DNA of 64,000 nucleotides, from positions 211,887,102-211,951,101 of the forward strand of contig NC_133332.1 of NCBI RefSeq assembly GCF_042186555.1. Direction: 5' to 3'. This document shows positions 33,368-44,569 of this stretch, piece after piece (position 1 is the first letter of the stretch; each line of letters begins with the position of its first letter). The notes under the pieces were generated by a model that worked only from the letters and a program-made list of their open reading frames with translations, was not told the origin of the DNA and ran no database searches. This DNA is from Aquarana catesbeiana (Eukaryota; Chordata; Amphibia; Anura; Ranidae). The translations under genes and the position numbers were made by a program.

Positions 33368-35090
33368 TTACCGTCTTTCCTTCCCTTTTGACCTCCAAAG
33401 GAATCGCAAGAGAAGTGGAACTGGAGGGAACGCATAGATCAGAGAGTACTGATCCCATGGAATCGTTAAGGCATCTGACCCTTGTGCTAGCGGATGCTTT
33501 GCTCTTGACACAAAGCTGTCCAGTTTTCTGTTGAACCCGGAAGCCAACAGGTCCACATCCGGGGTACCCCATTTCCGACATATGGCCTGAAATATGTTGG
33601 GGTGTAGAGACCATTCTCCTGGACACAGCTGCTGGCGGCTTAGGAAGTCCAGCTGCCAATTTTCTACTCCTGGTATAAAGACCGCAGACAGGCAAGGAAC
33701 ATGCCTTTCTGTCCAAGAAACAATGTGATTCACCTCTTTTTGGGCATCCAGACTCCTGGTGCCTCCTTGGTGATTGATATAGACCACTGCCGTAGCATTG
33801 TCGGACTGTATCCGGACAGGGCAACCTTGCAACCTGTAAGTCCATACCCTGAGGGCTAGATGAATTGCCCAAATCTCCAGAATGTTGATGGGCAAGAGCC
33901 ATTCGGCTCTGGTCCATCTTCCCTGAGTGGAAGCTTCTTCCAGAACCACTCCCCAGCTTATTAGGCTGGCATCCGTGGTTACGACTTTCCAAGTAACTGG
34001 GACAAAGGATTTTCCTTTTAGTAGATTCTCGGTCAGCAACCACCAATTGAGGCTCTGGTGTATCCATGGTGATAGGCACGTTGGAAGATCCAAGGCTTGA
34101 ACTCTTGTTCCAGGCCGAGAGAATTCTGCTTTGTAAAGGCCTTGAGTGAAACTGGACGTAAGGAACAGTTTCGAATGAGGCCACCATTTTCCCTAATAGT
34201 CTCATGCATAGTCAAATGGAAGGATTTTTCCTTGCTATGACTACCCGGACTAAATCCTTTATGGCTTTGACTTTTGACCCGTGTAAATATACTTTGTTTT
34301 GGATTGTGTCTATGACCATGCCCAAGTACCCCAGCCTTTTTAGGGGCTGTAAGGAGGATTTTTCTGGATTGAGGACCCAGCCTAGGTACACTAAGTACTC
34401 CACTGTGCTGAGCACACTGCGGTCTAATCGTGCTACAGACTGTTCTACGAGTAGCAAATCGTCCAGATAGGCTGTCGATGTTATGCCCTGAACCCTTAGT
34501 TTTGCCAAGGGCGGGGCTAGAGTTTTTGTGAACACTCGAGGTGCGGTAGCAAGACCGAAAGGTAGGGCCACGAATTAGAAGTGACGCTGATCCACCGCAA
34601 ACCTTTGAAACTTTTGGTGAGCGGGAAATATTGGCACATGTAAATATGCATCTTTGATGTCTATTGATGCCAGGAATTCTCCTCACTGAAGGGTGGAAAC
34701 CACTGAGCGGATTGACTCCATGCGGAAAGAACGAATGTTTAGAAACTGATTCAGGTCTTTTAGATCTAGAATAGGTCTGACATCCCCGTTCAGTTTTGGA
34801 ACCGTAAAGAGGTTTAAGTAAAACCCCGAGCCTTGCTCTTCTAAGGCTACTTTTAGAATTGCCCCTTGGGATAACAGACGTTCTAAGGCCAGAAACAAGG
34901 GCCTCCTCTTTTCTGGATCCTTGGAGACTCTTGACCTTTGGAAACGAGATGGTGGAAGCTCCCAAAACTCCAGCTTGTAGCCCAGAGAAACCGTGGAGGT
35001 TACCCATTCGTCCTGAATCTCTTCCCGCCAGGCACCTGCAAACTGCAGCAGCCTTTCCCCCCACTCGGCCGAGCGGTGGCGCCTCTTCAT
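33368..35090 (-). pseudogene. DIRS-B reverse transcriptase and RNase H
   Basis: RT fingers read TVPKLNGDVRPILDLKDLNQ (about 34745-34805); the catalytic box is YLDDLL (about 34452-34469); GWVLNPEKSSL follows (about 34360-34395). RNase H shows TDASLISWG (about 33950-33980), ILEIWAIHLAL (about 33855-33890), IQSDNATAVVYIN (about 33780-33818) and the final acidic motif LDFLSR (about 33635). A frame change and stop lie near 34570-34690. The family uses this enzyme to copy its RNA. Confidence 0.85.
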
Positions 35091-35157
35091 AGGGAGGCTT
35101 TGGGGTTCTGCTTACCAGATCTTGGACCCCAACACTTCTTTTGCCCTTGGGCTTCGC

Positions 35158-35711
35158 CTAGTATTGGACTGGGGAGGCCTTTGCCACTGCCTGGAGGTCG
35201 AGGCTCCAGGGGCTGGGGAAAGAATGTCTAAATGAGGGACGTTTATTCTTCTTAACCGGTAACAACGTGGTCTTGCCCCCGGTAATCTTCTGGATATATT
35301 TGTCCAGATCATCCCCAAACAGGCATTCCCCATAAAACGGGAACCCAGTCAAATATCTTTTGCACGAAGCCTCAGCTGCCCAATGCTTAAGCCAAAGGGA
35401 ACTGTGCATGTGTACCAGCAGGAGAGTAAGGGATGCTTGCTGAACAGAATCCATAATGGCATCAACCGCAAAACACAAGGCCTTAGGAAGGTCTGCATAA
35501 ACCTCAACCTCCTCAGTGGAAAGGAGGTTAAGCTGGTTACTGCCCACAGCTGTGTCCCACCGCTTACAGGGGCTCCGGTGTTCTGGGCTTTAAAAATCGT
35601 CGTCTTGAGCCTGCGCACTTGTGCACCGTGCACGGCACCGCACCGCAACGCAACCACGCCCCCCCTCCTTCCCTGACGAGACTGCTGTAAAAGCACACCT
35701 AGGACCGTCAT
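35158..35711 (-). pseudogene. DIRS-B gag-like protein fragment
   Basis: The segment LWLKHWAAEASCKRYLTGFP (about 35345-35402) then GECLFGDDLDKYIQKITGGK (about 35280-35337), followed by a basic linker, is the pattern of DIRS ORF1/gag C-termini. The N-terminal part (35550-35711) is in another frame and only weakly readable. Confidence 0.65.
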
Positions 35712-36306
35712 GGCAGGGGGCGAGAAAGGGGACTGCGTGGGATCCCCCCTTTCAGTTTATGTGGCAGAGCCTGCAGCAGAGGAGGTGAGCGGCTTCTTAG
35801 ACCAGCTTCACTGAGCGTGTATCCTGGATGGCATGCAAGTATACACCAGGTTTGTCTCTTACTCCCTCTAGTGGCGGAAACCAAGTAAGACATGCAAACT
35901 ACTCAAAAAAAGAAGATAATCCATAAGGTGTACTTAGGATTATCTTCACTTACCTTATCCCCACCGCAGGAAAATGCTGATACGACAGATCCAACCTTCT
36001 CCCATCATGGCGGGTAACGTTGTGCCAACCTTCAGGGTTCTGGGTTCCAACTCACAGGATCCTCTTCCCTGGACCTGTAGAAGACTCTGCCAGAAACTTT
36101 TCGTGCAACTAAATTTTTGTGCACCAAAGCGCTGGATCCCAGAGCCCAGTCCTCAAAGAGAGACATTACAGGCAAAACCTTGTTTCTTCTTTCACGAGGC
36201 CTGGGTACCATCCATCTTGGCCGTATTGGCCCGAGGCATGGATCCAGTTGTATAGCTCCTAGGCCCCGCAGAGACCATCAAACAGAGCTTTCTTCTTACC
36301 ACATCT

Positions 36307-36380
36307 TTAACCACTTCCCACCCGGCCACTGCACATAAACGGCCCACGAAGTTAGGGAGTGCCAGATACCACTAGATCAC
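36307..36380. mobile_element. Short fragment of a TTAA element
   Basis: TTAACCACTTCCCACCCGGC at 36307 is the standard left end of the TTAA MITE family, but family sequence stops within about 70 bp and another DIRS piece follows. It is probably a truncated insertion or a deletion scar. Confidence 0.5.
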
Positions 36381-36740
36381 TTTGGAGCAACCAGAATCAC
36401 TGGAATGCTCTGCACCCGATTCTGAAAAACAGTGGAGAAATACCAGAGGGAACGCATAAAGAAAGCTTAATTGATCCCACAGGGTCCCCAGTGCTCCCAC
36501 TACAGAATCTAGAGGATCCCTGGATTTAGCCACAAATCTGTCCACTTTTGGCTGAAGCAGACTGCAATCAGATCCACATCTGTCTTCCTCCAATAGTGAC
36601 AGATGTCCCAAAACACCTTGGGATGCATGGTCCATTCCCCACATCCAGGTGCTAACAGAAAAAGCCTGCCTGCCAATTGTCTACTCCAGAAATGTGGACT
36701 ACAGACAAGGATGGAATGTGCCTTTCTGCACAAGCCAGAA
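36381..36740 (-). pseudogene. DIRS fragment: RNase H to recombinase linker
   Basis: The minus strand reads KVDRFVAKSRDPLDSVVGAL (about 36490-36550) then GTLWDQLSFLYAFPLV (about 36438-36490), homologous to DIRS-B at 33420-33530 (KLDSFVSRAKHPLAQGSDAL). It is a different, diverged copy with no intact motif set. Confidence 0.7.
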
Positions 36741-37051
36741 TTAAAGCTGTTCTAAAGGCTTAGCTTATTTTTTCAAATTAAAATAAACATGTTTTATTTA
36801 CCTGCTCTGTGCAGTGGTTTTGCACAGTACAGCCCTGAACCTCCTCTTCTGGAATCCCTTGCCGGCGATCCTGGCTCCCCCTCTTCTATGTTTGATTGAC
36901 AGCAGCTCCCGCTGCTGCTTCTATGCCTGTGAGGGGAGAGAGAACAGCGACGCTGCTCTAGGGCACACAGCGCTGGATTGAAAGAGGAGCCAGGTAAGTA
37001 TTTGTAGGGGGGAACGGGACTGGGTAATTGATACTGGAAGGTTTTTTAACC
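36741..37051. mobile_element. TTAA-start MITE, right end lost
   Basis: TTAAAGCTGTTCTAAAGGCT at 36741 and AAAATAAACATGTTTTATTT resemble the left part of the element at 58743-59084. It runs into the next element at about 37052 near AAGGTTTTTTAACCTCAA, where the related copy has a palindrome. Confidence 0.5.
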
Positions 37052-38121
37052 TCAACCACTTAACTGTCCCATGTAGCTTTACTGCTACAGGGTCGGCCAT
37101 TCTGCGCAGCACCAAGTATACGTGATTCTACATTTCCGATCACTGGGTCCTGGCCACTGATTGACCACCAGCACCCAGCTATCGGCTGAGTCTTATGGAG
37201 TCTTCTGGTCAAATGGGTATGGAGATGAGTGAGGGGAAAATGGGCCCCCACCTGTCTCCATACCATTGCAGGGCGGAAGCGACGTCAAAACATCACTTCC
37301 GCCCATAGCTCTTAAAGGGCCATTTTTTGGGGGAATTCTTTGAAATGACAATTTTTTTTTTTTTTTTTTTATTGCATTTTAGTGTAAATATGAGGTCTTT
37401 TTGACCCCAGATCTCATATTTAAGAGGTCCTGTCATGCATTTTTTTCTATTACAAGGGATGTTTACATTCCTTGTAATAGGAATAAAAGTGACACAATTT
37501 TTTTTTTAAAAACAGTGTAAAAATGAAAAAAAAAAAAGGAAAAAAAATTTTTTAAACGCGCCCCGTCCCGCCGAGCTCACGTGCAGAAGCGAACGCATAC
37601 GTGAGTAGCGCCCGCATATAAAAATGGTGTTTAAACCACACTTGTGAGGTATCGCCGCGATCGGTAGAGCAAGAGCAATAATTCTAGCCCTAGACCTCTT
37701 CTGTAACTCAAAACATGCAACCTGTAGAATTTTTTTAAACGTCGCCTATGGAGATTTTTAAGGAAAAAGTTTGTCGCCATTCCACGAGCGGGCGCAATTT
37801 TGAAGCGTGATATGTTGGGTATCAATTTACTTGGCATAACATTATCTTTCACAATATTAAAAAAATGGGCTAACTTTACTGTTGTCTTATTTTTTAATTT
37901 AAAAAAAGTGTATTTTTTCCCAAAAAAAAAATGCGCTTGTAAGAAGACAGCTGCACAAATACGGTGTGACAGAAAGTATTGTAATGACCGCCATTTTATT
38001 CTCTAGGGTGGTAGAAAAAATGTATAATGTTTGGGGGTTCTAAGTAATTTTCTAGCAAAAAAAACCCTGTTTTTAACTTGTAATCAAATCTCAAAAAGAG
38101 GCTTGGTTCTTAAGTGGTTAA
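37052..38121. mobile_element. TTAA-type MITE (piggyBac-like family)
   Basis: The right end CTTAAGTGGTTAA has TTAA at 38118-38121. The left end CCACTTAACTGTCCCATG follows TCAA (one change from TTAA). The core contains both conserved stem-loops in inverse order (GGTCTTTTTGACCCC at about 37395 and CTATTACAAGGGATGTTTAC at about 37446) and the block ATGGAGATTTTTAAGG. No coding capacity. Confidence 0.8.
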
Positions 38122-38212
38122 AGGGACCCTGTCACGTGGGCAATAAGGAAGCTGACAATGTTAGCTTGTTTTATTTAATCTTTGAAGGTGATTACTCCTT
38201 TGCTGCTATCCT

Positions 38213-38455
38213 TAGGCTGAGTTCCCACTTAAAATGAACGTAGCTCACAGCAGGGGTTCAGGCCGTTCCTGTTCTCCATTTCAGAGATGAATCGGGCCTG
38301 AAACTGAGCCAAAGATGCACAGGACACTTCTGTGCAATTCGCTCCGGAGATGTGTAACCTAGTTTCATTGAGAGCCGGGCACACTCTCCTATTATGCGAA
38401 TTGGATGCGGAGAAAAAAAATACACATCCAATTCGCATAAGTGTGAACGCAGCCT
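38213..38455. mobile_element. MITE with AGGCTGCGTTCACAC-type ends
   Basis: The left end is AGGCTGAGTTCCCACTT and the right end AAGTGTGAACGCAGCCT, an inverted near match. Interior AATTCGCATAA motifs recur. Length 243 bp, no coding capacity; related ends occur at 26687-26940. Confidence 0.7.
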
Positions 38456-38912
38456 GAAACTTCCTTCACCACTTGATAAATCACCGACATGGAGCTAAGA
38501 TTTGAATGTTAGCAATATGCACATGCTTTTTCCAGATGAGCAACTCACTAAACAGTGAAGGAAGAATCAGGATGACAGCACCACAGTAGCCACACTGCTT
38601 TTTGCCATCTGTTTTGGGGTGTTGTTAGGATAACATTGACACCCGCAGCAGATCGCATGGACGTTGCGTGTTTGCTTGGAGTGCGATGCTGGGAAACGCA
38701 TTAGTGTGAAACGAGACTAAAACAAGTTAGCAATATAATTTCCTTTTAAGCCCTTGTTTGGTGTGAAACAACTCACTAGGTGGCGGTAATAGATATAAGC
38801 ACCTGTTTGCATTATCAGAACATAAGCAATTGACAACTTTCTCTTTTCGGCCTGGTGACCCAACACACCTACAAATGGGACTTGTCCATTGTCCTTTTGT
38901 GTAGATCTAGAG
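38456..38912. other. Unassigned intronic sequence
   Basis: No gene or repeat boundary recognised, apart from the hAT target site at its right edge. Confidence 0.4.
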
Positions 38913-39749
38913 CAGTGGTCAGCAACCTTTTTCCACTTAAGGGTAGGATTCAATGTATGTGAATGCATGGAGGGCCGTATTCACCTGCTAATAAATGAAG
39001 ATAATAATCCTAACATAGTAATAATAACAGTACAGATTTACCTCACTTTAAGGTGCTTCACTAATACAAAGACAGTTCACCCTGAGGCAGCATGTGGCTG
39101 GGGATTCAGATTTTACTGACCTCCTCCCCCATCCTGGCACCCAAGGGTGGCTGACGCTAGCCAGCATGGTCTGGAGATGGGGGGCCCTGTCCCCAAGTGA
39201 GATGGGGTCCCTGTCCCCAATGGTGATGGGGTCCCTAATAGGGTCGTGCCCCCCCCCCATTGCAGTGTCCTCTGTCCCCCTTCACATCACTCCCATAGTG
39301 TCCCATAGTGTCCTCTGCCCCCCCCCCCCCATAGCAAGTTAGCATGTTTCCTGTGCCCCCCCAAAGCAGTGTCCTCTGTCCCTGCACCCCCCCTCTTCAC
39401 CGCACCCCACGGACACAAAAACACACACTGTGTAGGTGAAATTCTCCTACCTTACACAGGTGTAGAGCACAGCAGAGAGCGGCTGGAGCTGCTGAAGTTA
39501 ACTTTTTACATCAACAGGCTGGTAATTGGTTGCTAGGATCTCCCGGCAACCAATTACCTGCTATTTAATGTAAAAAGTTAACATCAGAGGTATCCAGCCC
39601 TGTAAAACCAGCCGCTTGTTGCTGTCCAATGAAGAGGACAGCAGCGAACATGTCAGCGGGCCAGGTGCCCGTGAATTAATCACGTGCACTGACTGGCTGG
39701 ACAATTAGCGGTGGCGGGTCGGGTGCGGCCTGCGGGTTGTCGACCCCTG
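38913..39749. mobile_element. hAT-like non-autonomous element, 837 bp
   Basis: The inverted ends are CAGTGGTCAGCAAC and GTTGTCGACCCCTG. An 8-bp duplication ATCTAGAG (38905-38912) / ATTTAGAG (39750-39757) flanks it with one change. The interior has C-rich runs and repeats of GATGGGGTCCCT / TCCCCAATGG, but no transposase. It ends about 200 bp before the last GPSM1 exon. Confidence 0.85.
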
Positions 39750-39945
39750 ATTTAGAGAAAAGGCTGTGTAGCACCACAGACACCTCTCAATTTTGTTTTA
39801 GTTCAACCTCCCAACTTTGCTGCACTTTGACACACTTTTTCTACAATTTATGGAAATGCAAACAAATTATATATCCAATCTTTATTTTGCACACAAAACC
39901 TATCTGTAGTTTTGTATTACCTTTTGCTCACTTCCTTCCTTTCAG

Positions 39946-40134
39946 TCTTCCCGAATAGACGACCAAAGATGTGCACCACCAGACTCCATGCCCCGAGGCC
40001 CAACCATGCCAGATGAAGACTTCTTCAGTCTAATCCAGAGAGTCCAGGCAAAGAGGATGGACGAACAAAGGGTGGATCTCCCTTCCAATCAGGAAGATGG
40101 AGAAAACCATGATAATCAGAGGAGGCCAAGCTAA
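39946..40134 (+). CDS. gpsm1: GPSM1 (AGS3), last coding exon and stop
   Basis: The acceptor CTTCCTTCCTTTCAG ends at 39945. The exon opens in frame with SSRIDDQRC, completing the GoLoco motif begun in the previous exon. It then encodes a final GoLoco, DEDFFSLIQRVQAKRMDEQR, and a short polar tail (VDLPSNQEDG through NQRRPS) to TAA at 40132-40134. The VDL and Gln/Gly-rich tail after MDEQR fit AGS3 rather than LGN. Together the two exons carry three arginine-finger triads (DQR, DQR, EQR). The frame is intact and no disablement is seen, so the gene is probably functional. Confidence 0.92.
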   Translation, partial: SSRIDDQRCAPPDSMPRGPTMPDEDFFSLIQRVQAKRMDEQRVDLPSNQEDGENHDNQRRPS

Positions 40135-41119
40135 GTGTCAGCTGTTATGTGCAGATAGCAAAGCACCTGTACTGAAGAAACAGCTTTCCGATGATTCACC
40201 TCCATGCTGTACCAGGAGACAACGTTTATAAAAATTAGAAATCTGTGTATTTTGAATAGCTGAGACCTAGAGGTCCTTTGGGAGAGTCGTCTTACATGTG
40301 TGAAATATCCAAGTGTCTTCAGCCAATTAGTTAAATATTAAAATGGACCATCTGTTTTTTTAAAGACACTTTTTTAGGCAATTTTAAAAAGAAAAAAAAA
40401 ATCTTTGAGCCTCAATTTTCAGAAGGATGATGTTATTGAGAACAAGAGGAATTCTTGCTAGAAAGTTCATGAAGAACAGTGCACTGGAAGGCTTGTTATA
40501 ACAGGTTACAAGGGTGGGGATGGTGCTCACAGGATGCTACTACTGGTTATAGCAGGCTTAATATTTATGGGACCAAGTAACAAAGGGCCTTATTCACTAA
40601 ATGGCAATAATCATTTTGTACAATAGTTTTCTTTTTTTACATTACATTTAGGATTTTTAGGAACTGTTGGTAAAGTACATAGCTCCCCTAAAGTGACAGA
40701 CATTGCGGTGTAAAACAGCAGCATGACGTATTTAATGAGCAATTGGCTTCAGAAGAGTATTTTCTGTTTGTATGCAGAGGGTTCCTACATTTGACCTCAT
40801 TTAAGTTTGTAAATTTGGGTGGCGAAATCGCCCAATAACTTTTGTATCTCTGGGGATGGCTCTTTCCTCCCACCACAGTTATTTACTACAGGTATTTATA
40901 ATGCCAACAATTGTATGCATCGCTTTAATAAAAACAGTGACAAAGAGAGCCTCCCATTGTAAAGGCTGCAAAAAAGTAGAAAAGCAGGGTACTTGGATGC
41001 AGAAATCCCATTAGTGGGGTCTAAAAAAAATAAGTATGTGACCATAACCCAAACACATCGCTGCAAGCATCTGCCCAAAGCTGAAATATTGCTCTCAGGT
41101 GGACTGCCTTTATATAGAG
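40135..41119 (+). other. gpsm1: GPSM1 3' UTR (proximal part)
   Basis: Transcribed sequence downstream of the stop is expected here. A canonical AATAAA lies at 40927-40932. A second, AATAAA at 41349-41354, followed by GGGGGATGTGCTG, lies beyond a hAT MITE; another at 45998-46003 follows a TGTAAATATATTTC stretch. Which is used cannot be told from sequence alone. Confidence 0.5.
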
Positions 41120-41276
41120 CAGGGGTCTCAAACTGGTGGCCCTCCAGCTGTTGTGAAACTACAAGTCCCATGAGGCATTGTAAGGCTGACAGTTACAAGC
41201 ATGACTCCCACAGGCAGAGGCATGATGGGACTTGTAGTTTTGCAACAGCTGGAGGGTCGCCAGTTTGAGACCCCTG
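41120..41276. mobile_element. hAT MITE, 157 bp, with perfect target duplication
   Basis: The inverted ends CAGGGGTCTCAAACTGG and CCAGTTTGAGACCCCTG are exact. The 8-bp duplication ATATAGAG lies at 41112-41119 and 41277-41284. The interior is itself nearly palindromic: CCCTCCAGCTGTTGTGAAAC against GTTTTGCAACAGCTGGAGGG. It lies within the presumed GPSM1 3' UTR or just beyond it. Confidence 0.93.
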
Positions 41277-41284
41277 ATATAGAG

Positions 41285-42140
41285 CATATCATCTTGCCAT
41301 GTAAGGCCTGGCTGGCAGGGAACAGGTTAACAGGTACTACATTCCAGCAATAAAACAGGAAAGACTCAATGGGGGATGTGCTGACCTAGATTTCCCGCCG
41401 TTCAGTGAATGAGGCCTAGCAACTGCGAAGAGCCTGCATGTTAACTACTTTCGCACAACTGCCCACTGTCAGAGCAACATAGCTGTCACGAACGCACGCA
41501 AAAAGTACATCGCAGACAGAGGAGTGTCAATATTGTTACATGCTGTCAGGGCTGCTGTTTCTGCTTCAACCCCTGTGCTATTTATTGATACAGCAATCGG
41601 GGGGCAGCTGTCTTGACTGGGCCCAGTTAGAAAGTGTAGATGTGATGGTATGGCTTCCAATAAAAAAAGTACTAGTTTACCACTTAGACCCTGTAATCAA
41701 GCTGCTCACATACAATTTTTTTTGCATGGACTGGTATATAAAGACTAACTTCACCTATTGCAAAGTTTTGGGTGGAGTTAAGTATAAATGATACAAATAA
41801 ATAATAAATAGGCCCAAAAACTGTTACTCTCTGGTTCTTGAGCGGCACACTAGTTTTGGGGCCAAAGAAGCTGAAGCCAATTGGCTTAACTATGGGCAGC
41901 AGGAATAACAACGTACTTCTGAAGATACTCAAACAGGTATTCTGGGTATGGGTTTATGAAATAATCTGAAGATGCTGTCTGAAATTATATTTGTCCAAGC
42001 TTATTTAAAGAAGCTTTATATTTGCTCCTTTATCCACATTGCCTCTGAGAGTCAGAGGTGAGAAGTCACCCAAGATCTGATTTTTCTGCCCTGTATACTT
42101 GTTGACCTAATGCTAATATAGTCTTCAAACAACAACTGAG
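41285..42140. other. No recognisable gene
   Basis: AT-rich sequence. It includes candidate polyadenylation hexamers (41349-41354, and AAATAAATAATAAATAGG at about 41794-41811) but no coding or repeat signal I can support. Confidence 0.4.
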
Positions 42141-42407
42141 TAAAGCTGGCCATAACCTATAGATTTTTTTTTTTTTTTGTTCAGCCAACAAGCTGAAGGG
42201 AAAAGAAAATGTAGCAGATGTCTTCCTCTGTGTTATAAAGCGTAGATGGGCGAATCGCCCATTGCAGATAGTGGCTGCATCTGATTGGATGCAGTTGTTC
42301 GGTTGACAAATTTATCAACTGAAGGATATCAGGGGTGAGAGAATGGTGGCATTTTTGCCACTTCATCAGGAACAGCTCAAAATTCACACGGTGTATGGCC
42401 AGTTTAA
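42141..42407. mobile_element. MITE with CTGGCCATA inverted ends
   Basis: The left end TAAAGCTGGCCATAACCTA is matched by the inverted right end GTGTATGGCCAGTTTAA. Length about 267 bp. No coding capacity. Confidence 0.6.
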
Positions 42408-43131
42408 GTGTAACTTTATCTTAATTAAAAAAGAAAAACATAACTTTATCATAAATAGAGCCTTGTACTGTAGTTATTTTACATCATACAAAGGGCTTTG
42501 TTGTTTGGTATTGTTATGCACTCTCAGAGACTGCTCTGTCTCTACAGCTGAAGTTTTGGGTCAGGTTTAGGGATAATATAAAATATAATTCTATCATATG
42601 TAAACCTACACAATAATCATTTAAAGCCACACCCAAGGCAGATAATGAAAACACTATTAAATGCAGTTGTGGATTGGTTAATTGCACATTTATTTTTACG
42701 CAGAGCTATCAAACGTGCCTACCTAAAAGTCCCCATCAATCAAATAACACAAAATAAGAGTTGATAAGTAAATCATATAATAATAAAAAATACTCACTTG
42801 GGTTGGGGCCCTTATCTGAAGGCACCAGTGACATAATTCGCTTCTCTGCTGCTGGTTACCCCAAAAGATGTCAGAATTCACTTCTGTACTCTGCTGGAGC
42901 ACATTTTTGTGGGATTTTGGGTATCTAGTTTTGCCAGGCGGCAGCAGTGATGTCACAGGCCATTTTAGAAAGCAGGCAAAAGTTGGGGTCAGTCATTTTT
43001 TTTCAAACTGTTTTTTTTTTTTCAGCTCTTTTTATTATTATTTAGGGAGTGGAGGTCTTCCTGGTAAGACCTTACATTTTGTTTTTCAAGGTCTGCTTAT
43101 CTGTGTATTTAGTTGTCTTTTATATTCAGCC
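42408..43131. other. No recognisable feature
   Basis: Unassigned sequence with a 13-bp T run at about 43010. Nothing coding is convincing. Confidence 0.4.
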
Positions 43132-43260
43132 TTAAGACCCCTTTCACACTGAGGCCCTTTGCAGGTGCTATAAAAATAGCGCCTATAAAGCGCCTTTCCT
43201 GTCACTCCAATGTGAAAGCCCGAGTGCTTTCACACTGTAGCGATGTGCTGGCGGTGAGAC
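43132..43260. mobile_element. MITE fragment (AGACCCCTTTCACAC family), left end
   Basis: TTAAGACCCCTTTCACACTG at 43132 is the inverse of CTGTGAAAGGGGTCTTA at 56968-56984. The interior shares GAAAGCCCGAGTGCTTTCAC. The right terminus was not found. Confidence 0.5.
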
Positions 43261-44164
43261 TAACCTTAACATAGGAGGCAGGGGGAATGACGAGCTGGGG
43301 CATTGCTTCTCCTCTGGGCTGAACAGGAAGTGTGTCCTAAGATACGATTGGGAGTCCTAAGACTCCCTGGCCAACCGGGCCTCAGTACCTGCTTCCTGAT
43401 TGGTTGGGAGGAGAATTAGGAAGACAATAGTGAATATTAATTCGCTATTGTCACACAAGTGGGTGGGCCTCTGGCTCTAATCATGTGCTTCAAAACAAAA
43501 AAAAAACCCTTTGGAAACCATGCATTTGGCACCCTGCATGTAGATTAGGGGCTGAGCGCATGGATTAGGGGGGCTGTGCCCCGTATGGACGGGCTGCCAC
43601 TGCTCTGCAGGACCATGGGAGTCTGCCATGAATACGGCAAGGACGGTTTCAGGCGCAAAGCTGTGCGGCACCCGGAGGAGATGCACAATGAAGATTGCTG
43701 GACAAGGATAAAGGTGAGTATAGGACAGAAGGTACAGTTGTCCTTTAAGTCTGAATTTGAAGTCCTATTGTGATAGGCTTTTTTAATAGGCATCCTGTTA
43801 CAATGTACTTTTTCCAGCACTGAAATCTGCTTGCTGTGTAAAACTGTCCTTTAGCCACTCTATAAGGTGTAATGGCGTACACGTCATGCCCACCTTATTT
43901 TTAGAGAAGGTAAGTGTAGGAGGGCACTTTAGCATTGCTGGGCAATGTGAAGCTGTCCAGCTGAGTGCAACTACAAGTACCAGAACCCCCAGCTAAAGAA
44001 AACACTTTGCCTAACCTCTTAAAGATGAGGAAAGAACAAGTTCACTTTTAGTGAACTTGACCTTTACTCTCTTAAATATTTACCTTCCTGCAGTTCCACC
44101 AGTCTTCACTGTGTGGCTTTGCCTGATGCTTTTTCCCCTAAACTATCACCATCGAGTCCTCTTC
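43261..44164. other. No recognisable gene
   Basis: Moderate-GC sequence; short frames on both strands around 43477-43820 show no domain. Nothing further is supported. Confidence 0.4.
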
Positions 44165-44569
44165 TTATGCCCCGTACAAACGATTGGACATTCCGACAAC
44201 AAAATCCATGGATTTTTTCCGACGGATGTTAGCTCAAACTTGTCTTGCATACACACGGTCACACAAATCTTGTCGGAAATTCCGAACATCAAGAACACGG
44301 TGACGTACAACATGTACGACGAGCCGAGAAAAATGAAGTTCAATAGCCAGTGCGGCTCTTCTGCTTGATTCCGAGCATGCGTGGAACTTTGTGCTTCAGG
44401 ATTGTGTACACACGTTGTCGGAAAATTTGAGATCCAGAAATCAAATTTTGTGTGACGGAAATTCCGATGGAAAATGTCCGATGGAGCCTACACATGGTCA
44501 GAATTTCCGACAACAAGCTCCCATCGAACATTTTCCGTCGGAAAATCCGACCGTGTGTATGCAGCATTA
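44165..44569. mobile_element. MITE with TTA target duplication (Harbinger-like)
   Basis: TTA at 44165-44167 and 44567-44569. The inverted ends are TGCCCCGTACAAACGATTGG and CCGACCGTGTGTATGCAGCA. Subterminal repeats of ATTCCGACAACA and AAATTCCGA occur in both orientations. A 3-bp TTA duplication fits PIF/Harbinger-type targets. No transposase. Confidence 0.7.

Larger units (their letters stand above)
31775..36306 (-). mobile_element. DIRS-type retrotransposon B, most complete copy
   Basis: Domains run in DIRS order on the minus strand: gag (35158-35547), RT (34212-35090), RNase H (33368-34093), tyrosine recombinase (32196-33300). The left terminus has a split repeat: CACGGGACACAGAGCCTTTG occurs direct at about 31816 and 32086, and its partner CTGTGTCCCATGATGTATTC lies inverted at about 32002. 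The 5' (right) terminus is missing, apparently replaced by the short TTAA-element fragment at 36307. Frameshifts make it non-autonomous. Confidence 0.85.
18684..39945 (+). other. gpsm1: GPSM1 last intron, 21,262 bp, phase 0
   Basis: The donor is GTAAGT at 18684; the acceptor tract CTTCCTTCCTTTCAG ends at 39945. The intron splits a GoLoco motif between MLMKCQ and SSRIDDQRC. It holds two DIRS elements on the opposite strand to the gene, further DIRS fragments, several TTAA MITEs and one hAT element. These account for well over half of its length. Confidence 0.88.

Noticed and set aside
33130..33534. + strand frames across 33-36 kb
   Set aside because: They are shadows of the minus-strand DIRS-B pol and gag.
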